Shown here in pieces: positions 8,712 to 16,699 of a DNA stretch of 39,919 bases. The DNA lies in NCBI GenBank assembly GCA_964362645.1, contig CAYIFC010000001.1, positions 1 to 39,919 of the forward strand, read 5' to 3'. The translations under genes and the position numbers were made by a program. A model generated the notes under the pieces. The model was not told the DNA's origin and did no database searches. It worked only from the letters and a program-made list of their open reading frames with translations. Within the stretch, counting starts at the first letter, position 1. The number at the start of each line of letters is the position of its first letter. This DNA is from CAYIFC01 sp964362645. Lineage in GTDB: Bacteria > Patescibacteriota > Minisyncoccia > Phycocordibacterales > JACOZG01.

Positions 8712-9683
8712 TCACTCAATGCCGATTTGCTTCCGCACCGCGGCCATTTTTTGAGTTGCAATATTCTTAGCAGTTTCTCCGCCTTGGCGCAAGATTTCTT
8801 TAACTTTATTTGGGTCGGCGGCAATTTCGGCTCGCTTCTCGCGCATGGGTGCTAGATAAGCATTCATATTCTTGAACAAAATTTCTTTGGACTCTTTGTA
8901 GCCAATCCCCCCTTCCACATAGCGACGCTTAAGTTCCGGTAAATCTTGCTCACTAAATAATTTATGGAAAGAAAAGACATGGCACTCTTCCGGATTTTTG
9001 GGTTCTTCTACTCCCTTCGAGTCAGTTTTAATACTCATGACCAATTGCTTAAGATCACGTTCGGTCGAAAAAAGAGGGATCGTATTGCCGTAACTCTTTG
9101 ACATCTTTTGCCCGTCTAAGCCGATGACAGTTTTAACATTCTCCATAATTAATGGCTCGGGTAGTTTGAAGGTCTCGCCATAGAGACGATTAAATTTGTC
9201 GGCCGTGTCGCGAGCAATTTCTAGATGTTGCTTTTGATCTTGACCGACTGGCACAACATCAGCATCGTAAAGCAGAATATCTGCCGCCATGAGTAGTGGG
9301 TAGGTAAAGAGGCCCACATTAACCTCATGGTTCTTGGCCTCCGCATCTTTATAGGCATGCGCGCGCATAAGATACGGCATTGTGGTCAGGCAATTAAAGA
9401 TCCAGGCCAGTTCGGTATGTTGGGGCACGTCTGACTGTTTGAAAAGGGTGATCTTCGTTGGGTCTAGGCCAATGGCAAGAAAGTCGATGGCCATCTCGAT
9501 CGTGTTGGCGCGCAAGGTCTCTGCGTCAGTCACCGAAGTCAGGGCGTGGTAGTCCACGATAATGATGTGGGCTCGGTAAGAGTCCTGGAGGTCAACAAAC
9601 TGCTTCATGGCGCCGAAGTAATTGCCAATGTGTGGTCGGCCGGTGGGCTTAACGCCAGAAAGAAGAATTTTTCGATCACTCAT
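8712..9683 (-). CDS. trpS: Tryptophanyl-tRNA synthetase
   Basis: Class I synthetase charging tRNA-Trp. The ATP-binding HIGH-type motif is PHIGNYFG near residue 17 and the KMSKS loop (GQKMSKSYGN) is near residue 195. The bacterial GVKPTGRPHIGN opening and a total of 323 residues match the family. The start follows AAAGGG closely, but an extended -10 ending 9 bases upstream suggests an almost leaderless transcript. It diverges from the PEP-CTERM gene across 9684-9831. Confidence 0.95.
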   Translation of the reverse strand: MSDRKILLSGVKPTGRPHIGNYFGAMKQFVDLQDSYRAHIIIVDYHALTSVTDAETLRANTIEMAIDFLAIGLDPTKITLFKQSDVPQHTELAWIFNCLTTMPYLMRAHAYKDAEAKNHEVNVGLFTYPLLMAADILLYDADVVPVGQDQKQHLEIARDTADKFNRLYGETFKLPEPLIMENVKTVIGLDGQKMSKSYGNTIPLFSTERDLKQLVMSIKTDSKGVEEPKNPEECHVFSFHKLFSEQDLPELKRRYVEGGIGYKESKEILFKNMNAYLAPMREKRAEIAADPNKVKEILRQGGETAKNIATQKMAAVRKQIGIE

Positions 9684-9692
9684 TACCCTTTC

Positions 9693-9701
9693 ATGATACC
9701 A
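9693..9701 (-). promoter_or_regulatory. Putative extended -10 promoter of trpS
   Basis: The minus strand reads TGGTATCAT (TGnTATCAT), ending 9 bases before the trpS ATG. It implies a leader of only a few bases. Confidence 0.4.
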
Positions 9702-9721
9702 GAGCTAGTTTTAGCCACCCA

Positions 9722-9750
9722 TTGACAAGTATATTGGTAAATGTTAGTAT
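9722..9750 (+). promoter_or_regulatory. Sigma-70-type promoter of the PEP-CTERM gene
   Basis: TTGACA (9722-9727), a 17-base spacer and TAGTAT (9745-9750) preceded by TGT give a -35 plus extended -10. The predicted leader is about 75 bases, in contrast with the short or absent leaders of neighbouring housekeeping genes. Confidence 0.6.
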
Positions 9751-9831
9751 AGACCCAGATTACGGTGACAGGTCCTATTAGGCCCGGCCGTATGATCTGA
9801 GTGGAAGCGATCTTTGAAAGGAAAGCATAAT

Positions 9832-10545
9832 ATGAAGCGATTTATGGGTATCTTGGTATTGCTGGTTTTTGGGGCGGCTGCCCAAGCCGGTGAGGTGGTC
9901 AATGTGGGTGGTCACGAGGTAGGGGTGAGCGGCTCGATTTCAAACAATGGGACGAACGCCAACGTCTATTTCGATGGCTCGATTTTAACCGAAAGCGTCC
10001 ACGCCGGTCTCTGGACCAGCGCCTCTACCGATCCGCAACCCGGCAATATCGGCACTTTCACGATGGTCATTTCTGCCAGCGGAAATTGGGTCGAAGACGG
10101 CGATCCCATCACTAACGAGATGTGGAATCTATCGGACAATCCGATCTCGTCCAATGCCTCGATCCGAACGACAAATATCAACACCTACGAAGATGACGAA
10201 ATGATCTGGATCAACTTCGATGAAGTTCTCGGTCTTAATTCGGGGATTATGTCAGGATTCCAAATTGATTTGGAATCCGAGAAGAACAACATTAATGGCT
10301 GGATCTCTGGCAACTTCAACGTCTACGGCGGTCGCATCACCGGCGTTGAGCCAATATTCCAGGATTACACGGGCACCGAGGGTGGACCATTCGAGGGCAT
10401 GCCGGACTATAATGCCTATGCGACGGTGACGGGGATCATTACGTCGGAGAACTTCAGGGTTGTTGTGCCGGAACCGGCTACGCTTGTCATGCTGGGCCTT
10501 GGGGGCGTTGGCACCGTCTGGCGAAAGCGTCGACGTTTGGCATAA
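9832..10545 (+). CDS. PEP-CTERM sorting-domain secreted protein
   Basis: A 237-residue secreted protein with an N-terminal signal (MKRFMGILVLLVFGAAAQA) and a textbook C-terminal PEP-CTERM tripartite signal: VPEPATL, a hydrophobic stretch LVMLGLGGVGTVW, and a basic tail RKRRRLA. The middle is rich in Asn, Ser and Gly and I see no enzymatic motif. PEP-CTERM proteins are processed by exosortase, which is not in this window. A TTG at 9814 is in frame, but ATG 9832 follows AAAGGA with good spacing. It is on the opposite strand from both flanking gene blocks, has its own promoter and terminator, and favours C-ending codons; both hint at transfer, perhaps from a planctomycete-like source. Confidence 0.88.
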   Translation: MKRFMGILVLLVFGAAAQAGEVVNVGGHEVGVSGSISNNGTNANVYFDGSILTESVHAGLWTSASTDPQPGNIGTFTMVISASGNWVEDGDPITNEMWNLSDNPISSNASIRTTNINTYEDDEMIWINFDEVLGLNSGIMSGFQIDLESEKNNINGWISGNFNVYGGRITGVEPIFQDYTGTEGGPFEGMPDYNAYATVTGIITSENFRVVVPEPATLVMLGLGGVGTVWRKRRRLA

Positions 10546-10586
10546 ACATGTCAGCCCAAGGCTGATAAACTTTCCGGAGGGAAGTC

Positions 10587-10626
10587 GTCCCGCGCGGTCT
10601 TTTACAGACTTGCGCGGGACTTTTTT
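10587..10626 (+). terminator. Intrinsic terminator of the PEP-CTERM gene
   Basis: Perfect nine-base arms (GTCCCGCGC at 10587-10595 and GCGCGGGAC at 10612-10620) are followed by six T (10621-10626). A smaller hairpin (TCAGCC/GGCTGA) precedes it at about 10551-10564. Confidence 0.88.
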
Positions 10627-10653
10627 ATATGTTAGGAATGTTGGGTTAGAGAT

Positions 10654-10671
10654 ACCAGCCGCGCGGCTGGT
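10654..10671. repeat. Perfect 18-bp palindrome upstream of the lipoprotein gene
   Basis: ACCAGCCGCGCGGCTGGT is perfectly self-complementary and lies 38 bases before the lipoprotein ATG. It could be an operator or an RNA stem; no T run follows, so it is not a terminator. Confidence 0.6.
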
Positions 10672-10709
10672 AAATTAGTCAAGGATTGGTCTTTGTGGAG
10701 GATGGTCGT

Positions 10710-11100
10710 ATGACGCGAAACAACAAGATTTTCGTTGCTGTGTTGGCTCTAGCGGCGGCTTGGATCGGTGGTTGCGGTTCGGGTGCGGAGAAGTCTGTTT
10801 TTCAAGAGCAGGGTACCGGTAGTCGCGCAATGTGCAGTANNNNNNNNNNTGGACTTCATGCAAAACTGGGCGGCGGAACAACGCGATGACGGAACTACGC
10901 CAGAAGAAATTTTGGATGAAACTTTGGACATGTACATTACCACCATAGAGCAGTCCTTTCTGGCTGGTAAGAGTTATGACGAAGTTCTACAGGGATGGAA
11001 AGATACTTGCACTACCGGCGGCTTCCCTTGCGGTTTCGATCTCGACTGCAGTGAAAAGTGCATCTCCTGCGCCAAGTGGATGATAAACCAGGCAAACTAG
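10710..11100 (+). CDS. Putative lipoprotein, interrupted by an assembly gap
   Basis: The N-terminal part (10710-10839) encodes MTRNNKIFVAVLALAAAWIGGC, a lipoprotein signal with IGGC as lipobox, after a GGAGGA Shine-Dalgarno. After ten N the frame shifts by one and reads DFMQNWAAEQRDDG... to a stop at 11098-11100, ending in a region with five cysteines (DTCTTGGFPCG...DCSEKCISCAKW). The frame difference is most simply the uncertain gap length, so I treat both halves as one gene. The function is unknown; paired cysteines suggest disulfides or metal binding outside the cell. It follows the PEP-CTERM gene on the same strand but has its own leader and terminator. Confidence 0.6.
10840..10849. other. 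Assembly gap of ten N
   Basis: Ten undetermined bases lie inside the lipoprotein gene. A round run of ten is typical of a scaffold placeholder, so the true distance is unknown. Confidence 0.95.
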
Positions 11101-11128
11101 CATCCACTCAAAAAAGCACACAACCCTA

Positions 11129-11155
11129 GAGACTCCTTCGGGGGTCTCTTATTTT
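11129..11155 (+). terminator. UUCG-loop terminator after the lipoprotein gene
   Basis: GAGACTCC (11129-11136), TTCG loop, GGGGTCTC (11141-11148), then TTATTTT. The C(UUCG)G tetraloop makes it very stable. The histidine kinase stop overlaps it from the other side; on the minus strand a T run comes only about 14 bases after the stem, so bidirectional use is possible but weaker. Confidence 0.8.
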
Positions 11156-12498
11156 GTCTGACTAACTGGGAGCTCAACAATGAAAGTACTCCCCTTCCCT
11201 ACTCCTTCTGACTCGGCCCAGATCTTGCCATGATGGGCATCAACGATCTGCTTGGCCACATATAAGCCGAGGCCAGTGCCCTTAATATTAATTTTACCAG
11301 CGTCGTTGGAACGCGAGAATTTGGCAAAGAGTTTGGGCATGGTCGTTGGGTCAATGCCGACACCAGTGTCTTTAACCGTCAAACGGATGGCATTCCCCTC
11401 TTTGCTTAGTGTTATATCGATGCCACCTTGCTTAGTATATTTGTTGGCGTTGTCGATTAAGTTGCTAACAACTTGCGAAATTTTGCCGCTGTCGGCAGTA
11501 ATGGTGTACGTGCCAACGGGGGCCGGAAAGGCTTTAAAATTGATTTGCAGACCGTTCTGTTCAAGATTATGCCTAACGTCTCCGACGATATCGCTAGTCA
11601 TCTTTTCAAAATCAACATTACCCCACTCGTATTTCATTGTACCCAACTCGATTCGACTAATATTTAAAAAGTCCTCGATCACCAGCACCAATTTTTGACT
11701 GGATTGGAAGACACGATCAATGGCCTCGCGAGCTTTCTCGCCAACGGGACCAAATGACCCCTCAAGCAACATGGAGGAGTAACCCTTAATCGCAGTGAGT
11801 GGGCTCCGCAACTGATGCGACGCAATTGATACAAATTCTGTTTTCTGTCGGTCTAACTCCTTCAACTTTTCGTTGGCGATTTTAATCTGCTGATAAAGAA
11901 TGGAGCGGTCGAGGGCAACAGCAATAACGTTAATGATGTTGATGATCGATTCTCGCTCAAACTGGCTTAGATCGTTATATTCGCGGTTGAGCGAGACATT
12001 AAGTAATCCTCGAACGGCGCCGTCAATCATTAAGGGGTAAATGAGAGTGGTTCTAATATGACAAAACCCCTTTATGCGCAATAACTGTTCGTCATTAACT
12101 CCAGACCAAATATTAGTTAGGTTTGAGTCGATAATTGTTTCGCCACTCAATAGCTTCTTAACAGCTTCCCTTTGGAGATCAATCTGCTTATCGCTTGGAT
12201 CACCGCCAATGGTGCTACCCCATGATTCTTTTAACTTGGGTGATTGAGAATAGCCGAGCAAAGCCGGCCCCGTTTCAGGTGTGTATGAATAGATTGAAAC
12301 AAATTCTAATTCGAGAGTATCAAGGAGAAGATTAGAAATCCGACCGCCCAAAGTCTTAGGATCAATCGTTAAAATACTAATCTGGTAGAGCTCGCGTAAG
12401 AGCGAGAGAGTTTTATTCCGTACCGCTAATTCCTGATTCTGCTTATAAAGCTGTTCAGCAACATCGTGCGAAATACTATCGATATTAGTCTCGGCCAT
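11149..12498 (-). CDS. Soluble GAF-domain sensor histidine kinase
   Basis: This 449-residue kinase has no membrane segment. A coiled N-terminus (residues 1-45) leads to a GAF-type domain (about 45-200), a helical linker, the HisKA H box SIASHQLRSPLTAIKGYSSML with its phospho-acceptor histidine near residue 226, and a HATPase_c domain with N box NLIDNANKY, G1 DTGVGI, F box FAKFSR and G2 GTGLGL. It is therefore expected to autophosphorylate. No response regulator is in the window. A 100-residue protein and a membrane sensor-like protein lie just upstream on the same strand. A TATAAT 8 bases before its ATG suggests a separate leaderless promoter. Confidence 0.93.
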   Translation of the reverse strand: MAETNIDSISHDVAEQLYKQNQELAVRNKTLSLLRELYQISILTIDPKTLGGRISNLLLDTLELEFVSIYSYTPETGPALLGYSQSPKLKESWGSTIGGDPSDKQIDLQREAVKKLLSGETIIDSNLTNIWSGVNDEQLLRIKGFCHIRTTLIYPLMIDGAVRGLLNVSLNREYNDLSQFERESIINIINVIAVALDRSILYQQIKIANEKLKELDRQKTEFVSIASHQLRSPLTAIKGYSSMLLEGSFGPVGEKAREAIDRVFQSSQKLVLVIEDFLNISRIELGTMKYEWGNVDFEKMTSDIVGDVRHNLEQNGLQINFKAFPAPVGTYTITADSGKISQVVSNLIDNANKYTKQGGIDITLSKEGNAIRLTVKDTGVGIDPTTMPKLFAKFSRSNDAGKINIKGTGLGLYVAKQIVDAHHGKIWAESEGVGKGSTFIVELPVSQTK

Positions 12499-12506
12499 GT
12501 ACCGAT

Positions 12507-12512
12507 ATTATA
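12507..12512 (-). promoter_or_regulatory. Putative leaderless promoter -10 of the histidine kinase
   Basis: Perfect TATAAT on the minus strand, 8 bases before the kinase ATG, with no Shine-Dalgarno between them. Confidence 0.4.
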
Positions 12513-12538
12513 AAGAAAAAATGAGTAGTAGACAATTT

Positions 12539-12841
12539 CTAACGCAAACTAGTTGGAATTTCTGACGGTTGAAGGTCAACAATAATACCGTTGACGACTT
12601 CGCGACAAACTTCTCGGGAAGCGCGGCCGAAGAGGCGCTCGTATTGCGCGACAAGACGATTGATAACTTCTTGCGACTCGGTTGGAGTATCACTGCTAAA
12701 TTCTACAAAATCTTTTTGCCCTGCCTGTTTGTCAATAACCTTTAAACCGACTACTTTCCGGGCCTCGCTCCATGCTAGTGGACCAATTATCAATTCCTGC
12801 TCCTTAATTATTCTTGTCGCAATTTGATGATAAATTGACAT
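12539..12841 (-). CDS. Conserved-looking 100-residue cytoplasmic protein of unknown function
   Basis: I do not recognise the family. The N-terminal half is helical and amphipathic (YHQIATRIIKEQELIIGPLAWSEARKV), then VGLKVIDKQ, an acidic loop, and a C-terminal helix with the sequence LVAQYERLFGRASREVCREVV. Its ATG overlaps the stop of the upstream membrane gene by one base (TAATG), so the two are translationally coupled, and the histidine kinase follows 40 bases later. This placement suggests a linker or adaptor between membrane sensor and kinase, which is inference only. Confidence 0.75.
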   Translation of the reverse strand: MSIYHQIATRIIKEQELIIGPLAWSEARKVVGLKVIDKQAGQKDFVEFSSDTPTESQEVINRLVAQYERLFGRASREVCREVVNGIIVDLQPSEIPTSLR

Positions 12842-13686
12842 TAATTTATTGTCTCTTGGGGTTCGGAAGAAATAACTTTAAAAGCGCTTCCTACATGGAT
12901 TAAGGCCAATGCCATTAGTACATAAGAACATAAGTACAAGAAATCATTCAAAGTCCCAACCTCCCATGTTCCCCTACTTGATTGGTAAAGAAATGTGTAA
13001 TCTGCAATGTATTGAACAACTAATGAAACTATTATAGAAATAGTTGGCATTCTCATAATTCCCCCTAAAGATTCTCTAGCTAACATGAATGTAGATATTG
13101 CTATTGACACGTAGATGGCTTGACCGAATGGATAACCAAAATCTAAAAATGTTTGCAAAATACCCGAACTATCAATTTGGTAATCTTGTAGAAAGATAAA
13201 ATATGATAGCCCAAGCATTATGGCCGGTATTAATATGGCTATAAGCTTGTTCCCGTGAGATTTTAAGGAAAAATTTGTACCCGCTGCTTTAAATAAAAGA
13301 CTGGCGCCATATATATAGGCTAACACGCTTCCAAAGAAACCGATGTCGCCAATCGACGGGTATGGAATGTCTATTTGTAAATAATAAATATAATAACTAT
13401 AGACGCTTTGTCCAAATGATTGAAGTAAAAGACCTATACCAAAAAACATGATTGCTCGACCAAAAATGCTTTTAAATCCACCCCATCGTTTAGAAATATA
13501 AAAACCAACACCAGCACCAAACAGCGCGATAATTTGGTAAGTGGCCGCCCATAATTGTCGTTTGTCACCAGAAAGTTCGAAGTCTAAATTCTGAAGCCAT
13601 AACCACCAAACTGTTAAAATAACAAATAAGAAAAAAGTAATTTTAGTCAGTTTACTCTTAAATAGCTCTGGAAATGTATTTTTCAT
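12841..13686 (-). CDS. Eight-helix integral membrane sensor-like protein
   Basis: About eight hydrophobic segments span residues 14-270 with almost no soluble domain. Two motifs, PYPSIGDIGFFG (near 109) and LDFGYPFGQAIYVSI (near 184), resemble the PYPS.aD and lDl.YPlgDl pattern of N-terminal membrane sensor modules attached to diguanylate cyclases and histidine kinases in other bacteria. Here the module stands alone, followed by a coupled 100-residue gene and a soluble histidine kinase. An extended TGGTATAAT ends 9 bases before its ATG. The A+T content is higher than in flanking genes. A transporter role cannot be excluded. Confidence 0.75.
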   Translation of the reverse strand: MKNTFPELFKSKLTKITFFLFVILTVWWLWLQNLDFELSGDKRQLWAATYQIIALFGAGVGFYISKRWGGFKSIFGRAIMFFGIGLLLQSFGQSVYSYYIYYLQIDIPYPSIGDIGFFGSVLAYIYGASLLFKAAGTNFSLKSHGNKLIAILIPAIMLGLSYFIFLQDYQIDSSGILQTFLDFGYPFGQAIYVSIAISTFMLARESLGGIMRMPTISIIVSLVVQYIADYTFLYQSSRGTWEVGTLNDFLYLCSYVLMALALIHVGSAFKVISSEPQETIN

Positions 13687-13695
13687 TTCGTTTTC

Positions 13696-13704
13696 ATTAT
13701 ACCA
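13696..13704 (-). promoter_or_regulatory. Putative leaderless extended -10 promoter of the membrane sensor operon
   Basis: Minus strand TGGTATAAT, ending 9 bases before the ATG at 13686, with no Shine-Dalgarno. It lies in the 36-base gap after the DUF2156 gene start region. Confidence 0.5.
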
Positions 13705-13722
13705 AACTCTTATCGTTTTGCA

Positions 13723-14625
13723 CTACTCAACATTGACTACAAGGGATAATTGGTATTTTTTTAGAAATGTTGGGTCAAAAGCCTCTTTAGCCTTACGTAG
13801 GTTAAATATACCCAAATCCTGCTCATAATTCATTTCTGTATACCCTCGAGCACAGAGAATTTTTGCTGTCTCGTTCATTAAATAAGCATTGACTCCAGAG
13901 TAAGAAATGTCACCCTTTGCGAATAAACAATTTACAGCGTGGCTATTTAACTGCTCGTTGATACTGAAGCCGATAGGTTTATTGTTGCAAAAAATTGTAA
14001 TCACAAATGTTTCCCCGTATTTTTTTGAATTTAGTAATTTTGTAAAAGCTGATAATTCGTGTGGAACTTCAAATCCGTTATTATATTCCCATGTTTTGTA
14101 TAGGCCGATCAAATTACTTTCATCACAATCGCTGCCAAGAATTGATTCCTGGCGTGTTACTTCCTTGTATTTTCTCAAAAAACTATTCAATAGGTTTCTT
14201 TGTGTCTTTAATTTACTTCCTGAGTAGAATGAAAGATTTGTAAGTGAATAGATATAATCAAAATTATCTCTATCTTCAATAATATTAAATATTGTAGGGT
14301 CAATATTTTTTACTGAATCACTTGGTACAAGTTTTAAACTTTCCTCAAGGTCGCTTTTTTTTGCTAATTTAATGAGTTTTTGAGCAGTGTCGTTAACTTC
14401 GTTTTCGCCTAAGTATGAAAAAAAGGGTTCACTGGTTATGTAATCGCTAAAGCGAACGACTAAATTACCGTTTAATTCGCAAATTCTCATTTCTCCCTTA
14501 ATATCCCAACACCACATGCTGGTGAAGTTAAAATCTGAATAGGGTGGATATTTGCTGGTGATAGCCTCGATATCAGCCTTGTCGGATAATTCGAGTTTTT
14601 TGAAATGCGGGAATTTTGGAAGCAT
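13723..14625 (-). CDS. DUF2156 / phosphatidylglycerol lysyltransferase C-terminal-like protein
   Basis: A 300-residue protein of the GNAT-like fold related to the C-terminal catalytic domain of MprF-type enzymes, which move an aminoacyl group from tRNA to a lipid. Supporting patterns are FTSMWCWD near residue 34, YSLTNLSFYSGSKLKTQRNLLNSF near 127, and NYEQDLGIFNLRKAKEAFDP near 268. It has no membrane domain, so a soluble acyltransferase is more likely than a full MprF. Substrate is unknown. The gene is A+T-rich and has its own promoter inside the 3' end of the EamA gene. Confidence 0.8.
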   Translation of the reverse strand: MLPKFPHFKKLELSDKADIEAITSKYPPYSDFNFTSMWCWDIKGEMRICELNGNLVVRFSDYITSEPFFSYLGENEVNDTAQKLIKLAKKSDLEESLKLVPSDSVKNIDPTIFNIIEDRDNFDYIYSLTNLSFYSGSKLKTQRNLLNSFLRKYKEVTRQESILGSDCDESNLIGLYKTWEYNNGFEVPHELSAFTKLLNSKKYGETFVITIFCNNKPIGFSINEQLNSHAVNCLFAKGDISYSGVNAYLMNETAKILCARGYTEMNYEQDLGIFNLRKAKEAFDPTFLKKYQLSLVVNVE

Positions 14626-14666
14626 AAAATAGGTCGGTCGAAATTTTTATTTCAGTGCAAACTGTA

Positions 14667-14695
14667 ATTATATCACACTCAAGGTTATAAGTTAA
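14667..14695 (-). promoter_or_regulatory. Promoter of the DUF2156 gene
   Basis: Minus strand TTAACT, 17-base spacer, TATAAT preceded by TGA (extended -10). It overlaps the EamA stop codon and gives a leader of about 35 bases before the ATG at 14625; no Shine-Dalgarno is evident. Confidence 0.6.
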
Positions 14696-15611
14696 TAAGG
14701 ATCGTGCCGGTAATAATGACGATAATACCTAATATTTTCTGCATCAACGATGCCTTAGATAGCGACTCTTTCCCGATAGTGGGCAGAAATAGGGTTAAAA
14801 CTACCCCGAAAACAAAGACGAATAATGGCTGGAAACCAGAAACCACTTGTACTAGAGCTATTGGAGCCAGTAAGGCCGCAAACATTAAAGCCATCTCCCC
14901 AACCAAACTTAGGATCTCATTGGTAGAGTTTAATAATAGCCCCATGCTTCTATTATTCTTGATTGATAATAAGAGGGATTGCCGATAACTTTTTATAAAG
15001 ATAAAAATTATTATTCCTAAAATAATCTTGCCGACAAAGTCCCAAAAGAGTGAGGGCCAAAAGTTCTGACTGAATTCTGCTACAAACTTAAACAGCACGC
15101 CGGCTAGTGCGTAGCAAAGCGAGGATCCAGCCATAAAGAGCACAACCGATTTCTTAAACTTAATCCGTTTACCGATTAGGTTTAAAGCCAAAATTACCGA
15201 GCCAGCGATGATTACGACTGAACCAATGATCTGCATTTTCGTTAGCGTCTCCCCTAGCAAAAGGTAGCCAAGGATAAAACCGAAAATTGGAATCATTTGG
15301 AACAGTGGCGCCACAATGGTGGCTTCGTCACGGTCTAGGGCGTAGAAGTAGAAAATATAAGCCAAAACCAACAACATCCCGCTTAGGGATAGGATAATCC
15401 TATCGCGCCAGATAACATCGAAAACGCCGCTAGTGAAAAGGAGTATAAACGGCAATAAAATCACCGCAAAAATCGCCGAGTAGAGAATCAGTGCTCCCAC
15501 CGGACTCTTATTGTCGTCAGTCTTAAAATATTTCGAAACTAAAAACTTATCAAAATGATTAACCGCCGCATGCAGCAACGGGTTAACTAGCGCTATCCAA
15601 AACCAAGTCAT
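14685..15611 (-). CDS. EamA/DMT-superfamily transporter
   Basis: A 308-residue protein with about ten hydrophobic helices in two repeats of five, as in drug/metabolite transporters. The repeat signature FYFYALDRDEATIVAPLFQMIPIFGFILGYLLLGE (about residues 87-122) is typical of EamA domains, with a matching second half containing APIALVQVVSGFQPLFVFVFG. The substrate cannot be read from sequence; amino acids or other small metabolites are usual. It starts nine bases after the dnaJ stop and is probably the tail of the chaperone run. Confidence 0.85.
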   Translation of the reverse strand: MTWFWIALVNPLLHAAVNHFDKFLVSKYFKTDDNKSPVGALILYSAIFAVILLPFILLFTSGVFDVIWRDRIILSLSGMLLVLAYIFYFYALDRDEATIVAPLFQMIPIFGFILGYLLLGETLTKMQIIGSVVIIAGSVILALNLIGKRIKFKKSVVLFMAGSSLCYALAGVLFKFVAEFSQNFWPSLFWDFVGKIILGIIIFIFIKSYRQSLLLSIKNNRSMGLLLNSTNEILSLVGEMALMFAALLAPIALVQVVSGFQPLFVFVFGVVLTLFLPTIGKESLSKASLMQKILGIIVIITGTILINL

Positions 15612-15620
15612 TAAATGTGT

Positions 15621-16697
15621 TTACACCCCCTCCTCGCGGAGTTTTTCGACGAGGTCGTGGGCGCGGCGGGAGAGTTTGGCGGGGTTCTTGATGATGACGC
15701 GGATGAGGAGATCACCGCGACGAGCCGCTTTGTCGGGCACGCCCTTACCGCGCACGCGGAGTACTTCGCCTGAAGAGACTCCTTGCGGTACTTTTAAGGC
15801 AATCTCGCCATCAAGCGAGGCAACCTTATACTCAGCGCCAAGGAGAGCGTCAGTGAGCTTAATATCGAGATCCATGAGTAAGTTCTCGCCATCGCGGCGG
15901 AAGGTGGTGTGTTTGTCGACATGCATCTTAACGTAGAGGTCACCGGCCAAGCCACCTGGCACGGCCTCGCCTTTACCGGTTAGACGGATCATCTCGCCAT
16001 TTTGGATTCCGGAAGGGACAGAGATTTTAATCTCTTCGCTCTTGCGCACCACACCCATGCCACTGCAAGTGCTGCACTTTTGTGCTGGTACTTCGCCGCG
16101 ACCAAGGCACTCTTGGCACTCACGCGCGGCGGTAAAGGGGCCAAGCAAGGAGTTGCGCGTTTCGTGCACCTGACCTTTGCCGTTGCATTTAGCGCACTTT
16201 GCCATCGTTGAACCTGGCGCCGCGCCTTTGCCTTGGCAAGTTTCGCAACTGCCAATTTTGGTAATCAAAACGCTCCGCTCACTGCCAAAAATTGATTCGA
16301 CAAATGGGATCTGGATATCGATTGAAATATCTCGTCCGCGTCGCGTGCGCCGTCCGCCGCTCCCCTGCCCGCCGAAAAATTGACTAAAGATGTCGCTAAG
16401 ATCAAATTGGAATGGCTCGCCGTTAGCACCACCGAAGTCGAAGCCAAAGCCGGAGAAGTCGGGTCCAGCCCCACCACCCTGCTGACCAAATGATTGGCCG
16501 TAGGCGTCATACTCCGCCCGGCGCTTGCGGTCGGAGAGAATCTGGTAGGCCTCGTTGACCTCCTTAAACTTGGCTTCGTCACCATCCTTTTTGTCGGGAT
16601 GATATTTGTGCGCGAGTTTGTGGAAAGCCTTTTTAATATCGGCCTCCGTAGCTTCTTTATTGACCCCTAAAATTGAGTAGTAATCTTTGCTGGCCAT
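15621..16697 (-). CDS. dnaJ: Chaperone protein DnaJ
   Basis: DnaJ delivers clients to DnaK and stimulates its ATPase. It has a J domain with HPD at residues 33-35, a Gly/Phe-rich linker (about 70-125), and four CxxCxGxG zinc repeats (CETCQGKG, CAKCNGKG, CQECLGRG, CSTCSGMG), followed by the C-terminal client-binding domains. Length of 358 is slightly short but normal. The start lies two bases after the dnaK stop, so the pair is co-translated. Confidence 0.97.
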   Translation of the reverse strand: MASKDYYSILGVNKEATEADIKKAFHKLAHKYHPDKKDGDEAKFKEVNEAYQILSDRKRRAEYDAYGQSFGQQGGGAGPDFSGFGFDFGGANGEPFQFDLSDIFSQFFGGQGSGGRRTRRGRDISIDIQIPFVESIFGSERSVLITKIGSCETCQGKGAAPGSTMAKCAKCNGKGQVHETRNSLLGPFTAARECQECLGRGEVPAQKCSTCSGMGVVRKSEEIKISVPSGIQNGEMIRLTGKGEAVPGGLAGDLYVKMHVDKHTTFRRDGENLLMDLDIKLTDALLGAEYKVASLDGEIALKVPQGVSSGEVLRVRGKGVPDKAARRGDLLIRVIIKNPAKLSRRAHDLVEKLREEGV

Positions 16698-16699
16698 AA

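Noticed and set aside
10686..11100. A true frameshift in the lipoprotein gene
   Set aside because: The frame change coincides with ten N, so an incorrect gap length explains it more simply.
9690..11155. PEP-CTERM island as a scaffold chimera
   Set aside because: The only gap lies inside the second gene; the PEP-CTERM gene is contiguous with trpS. Not disproved, but not the best reading without read data.
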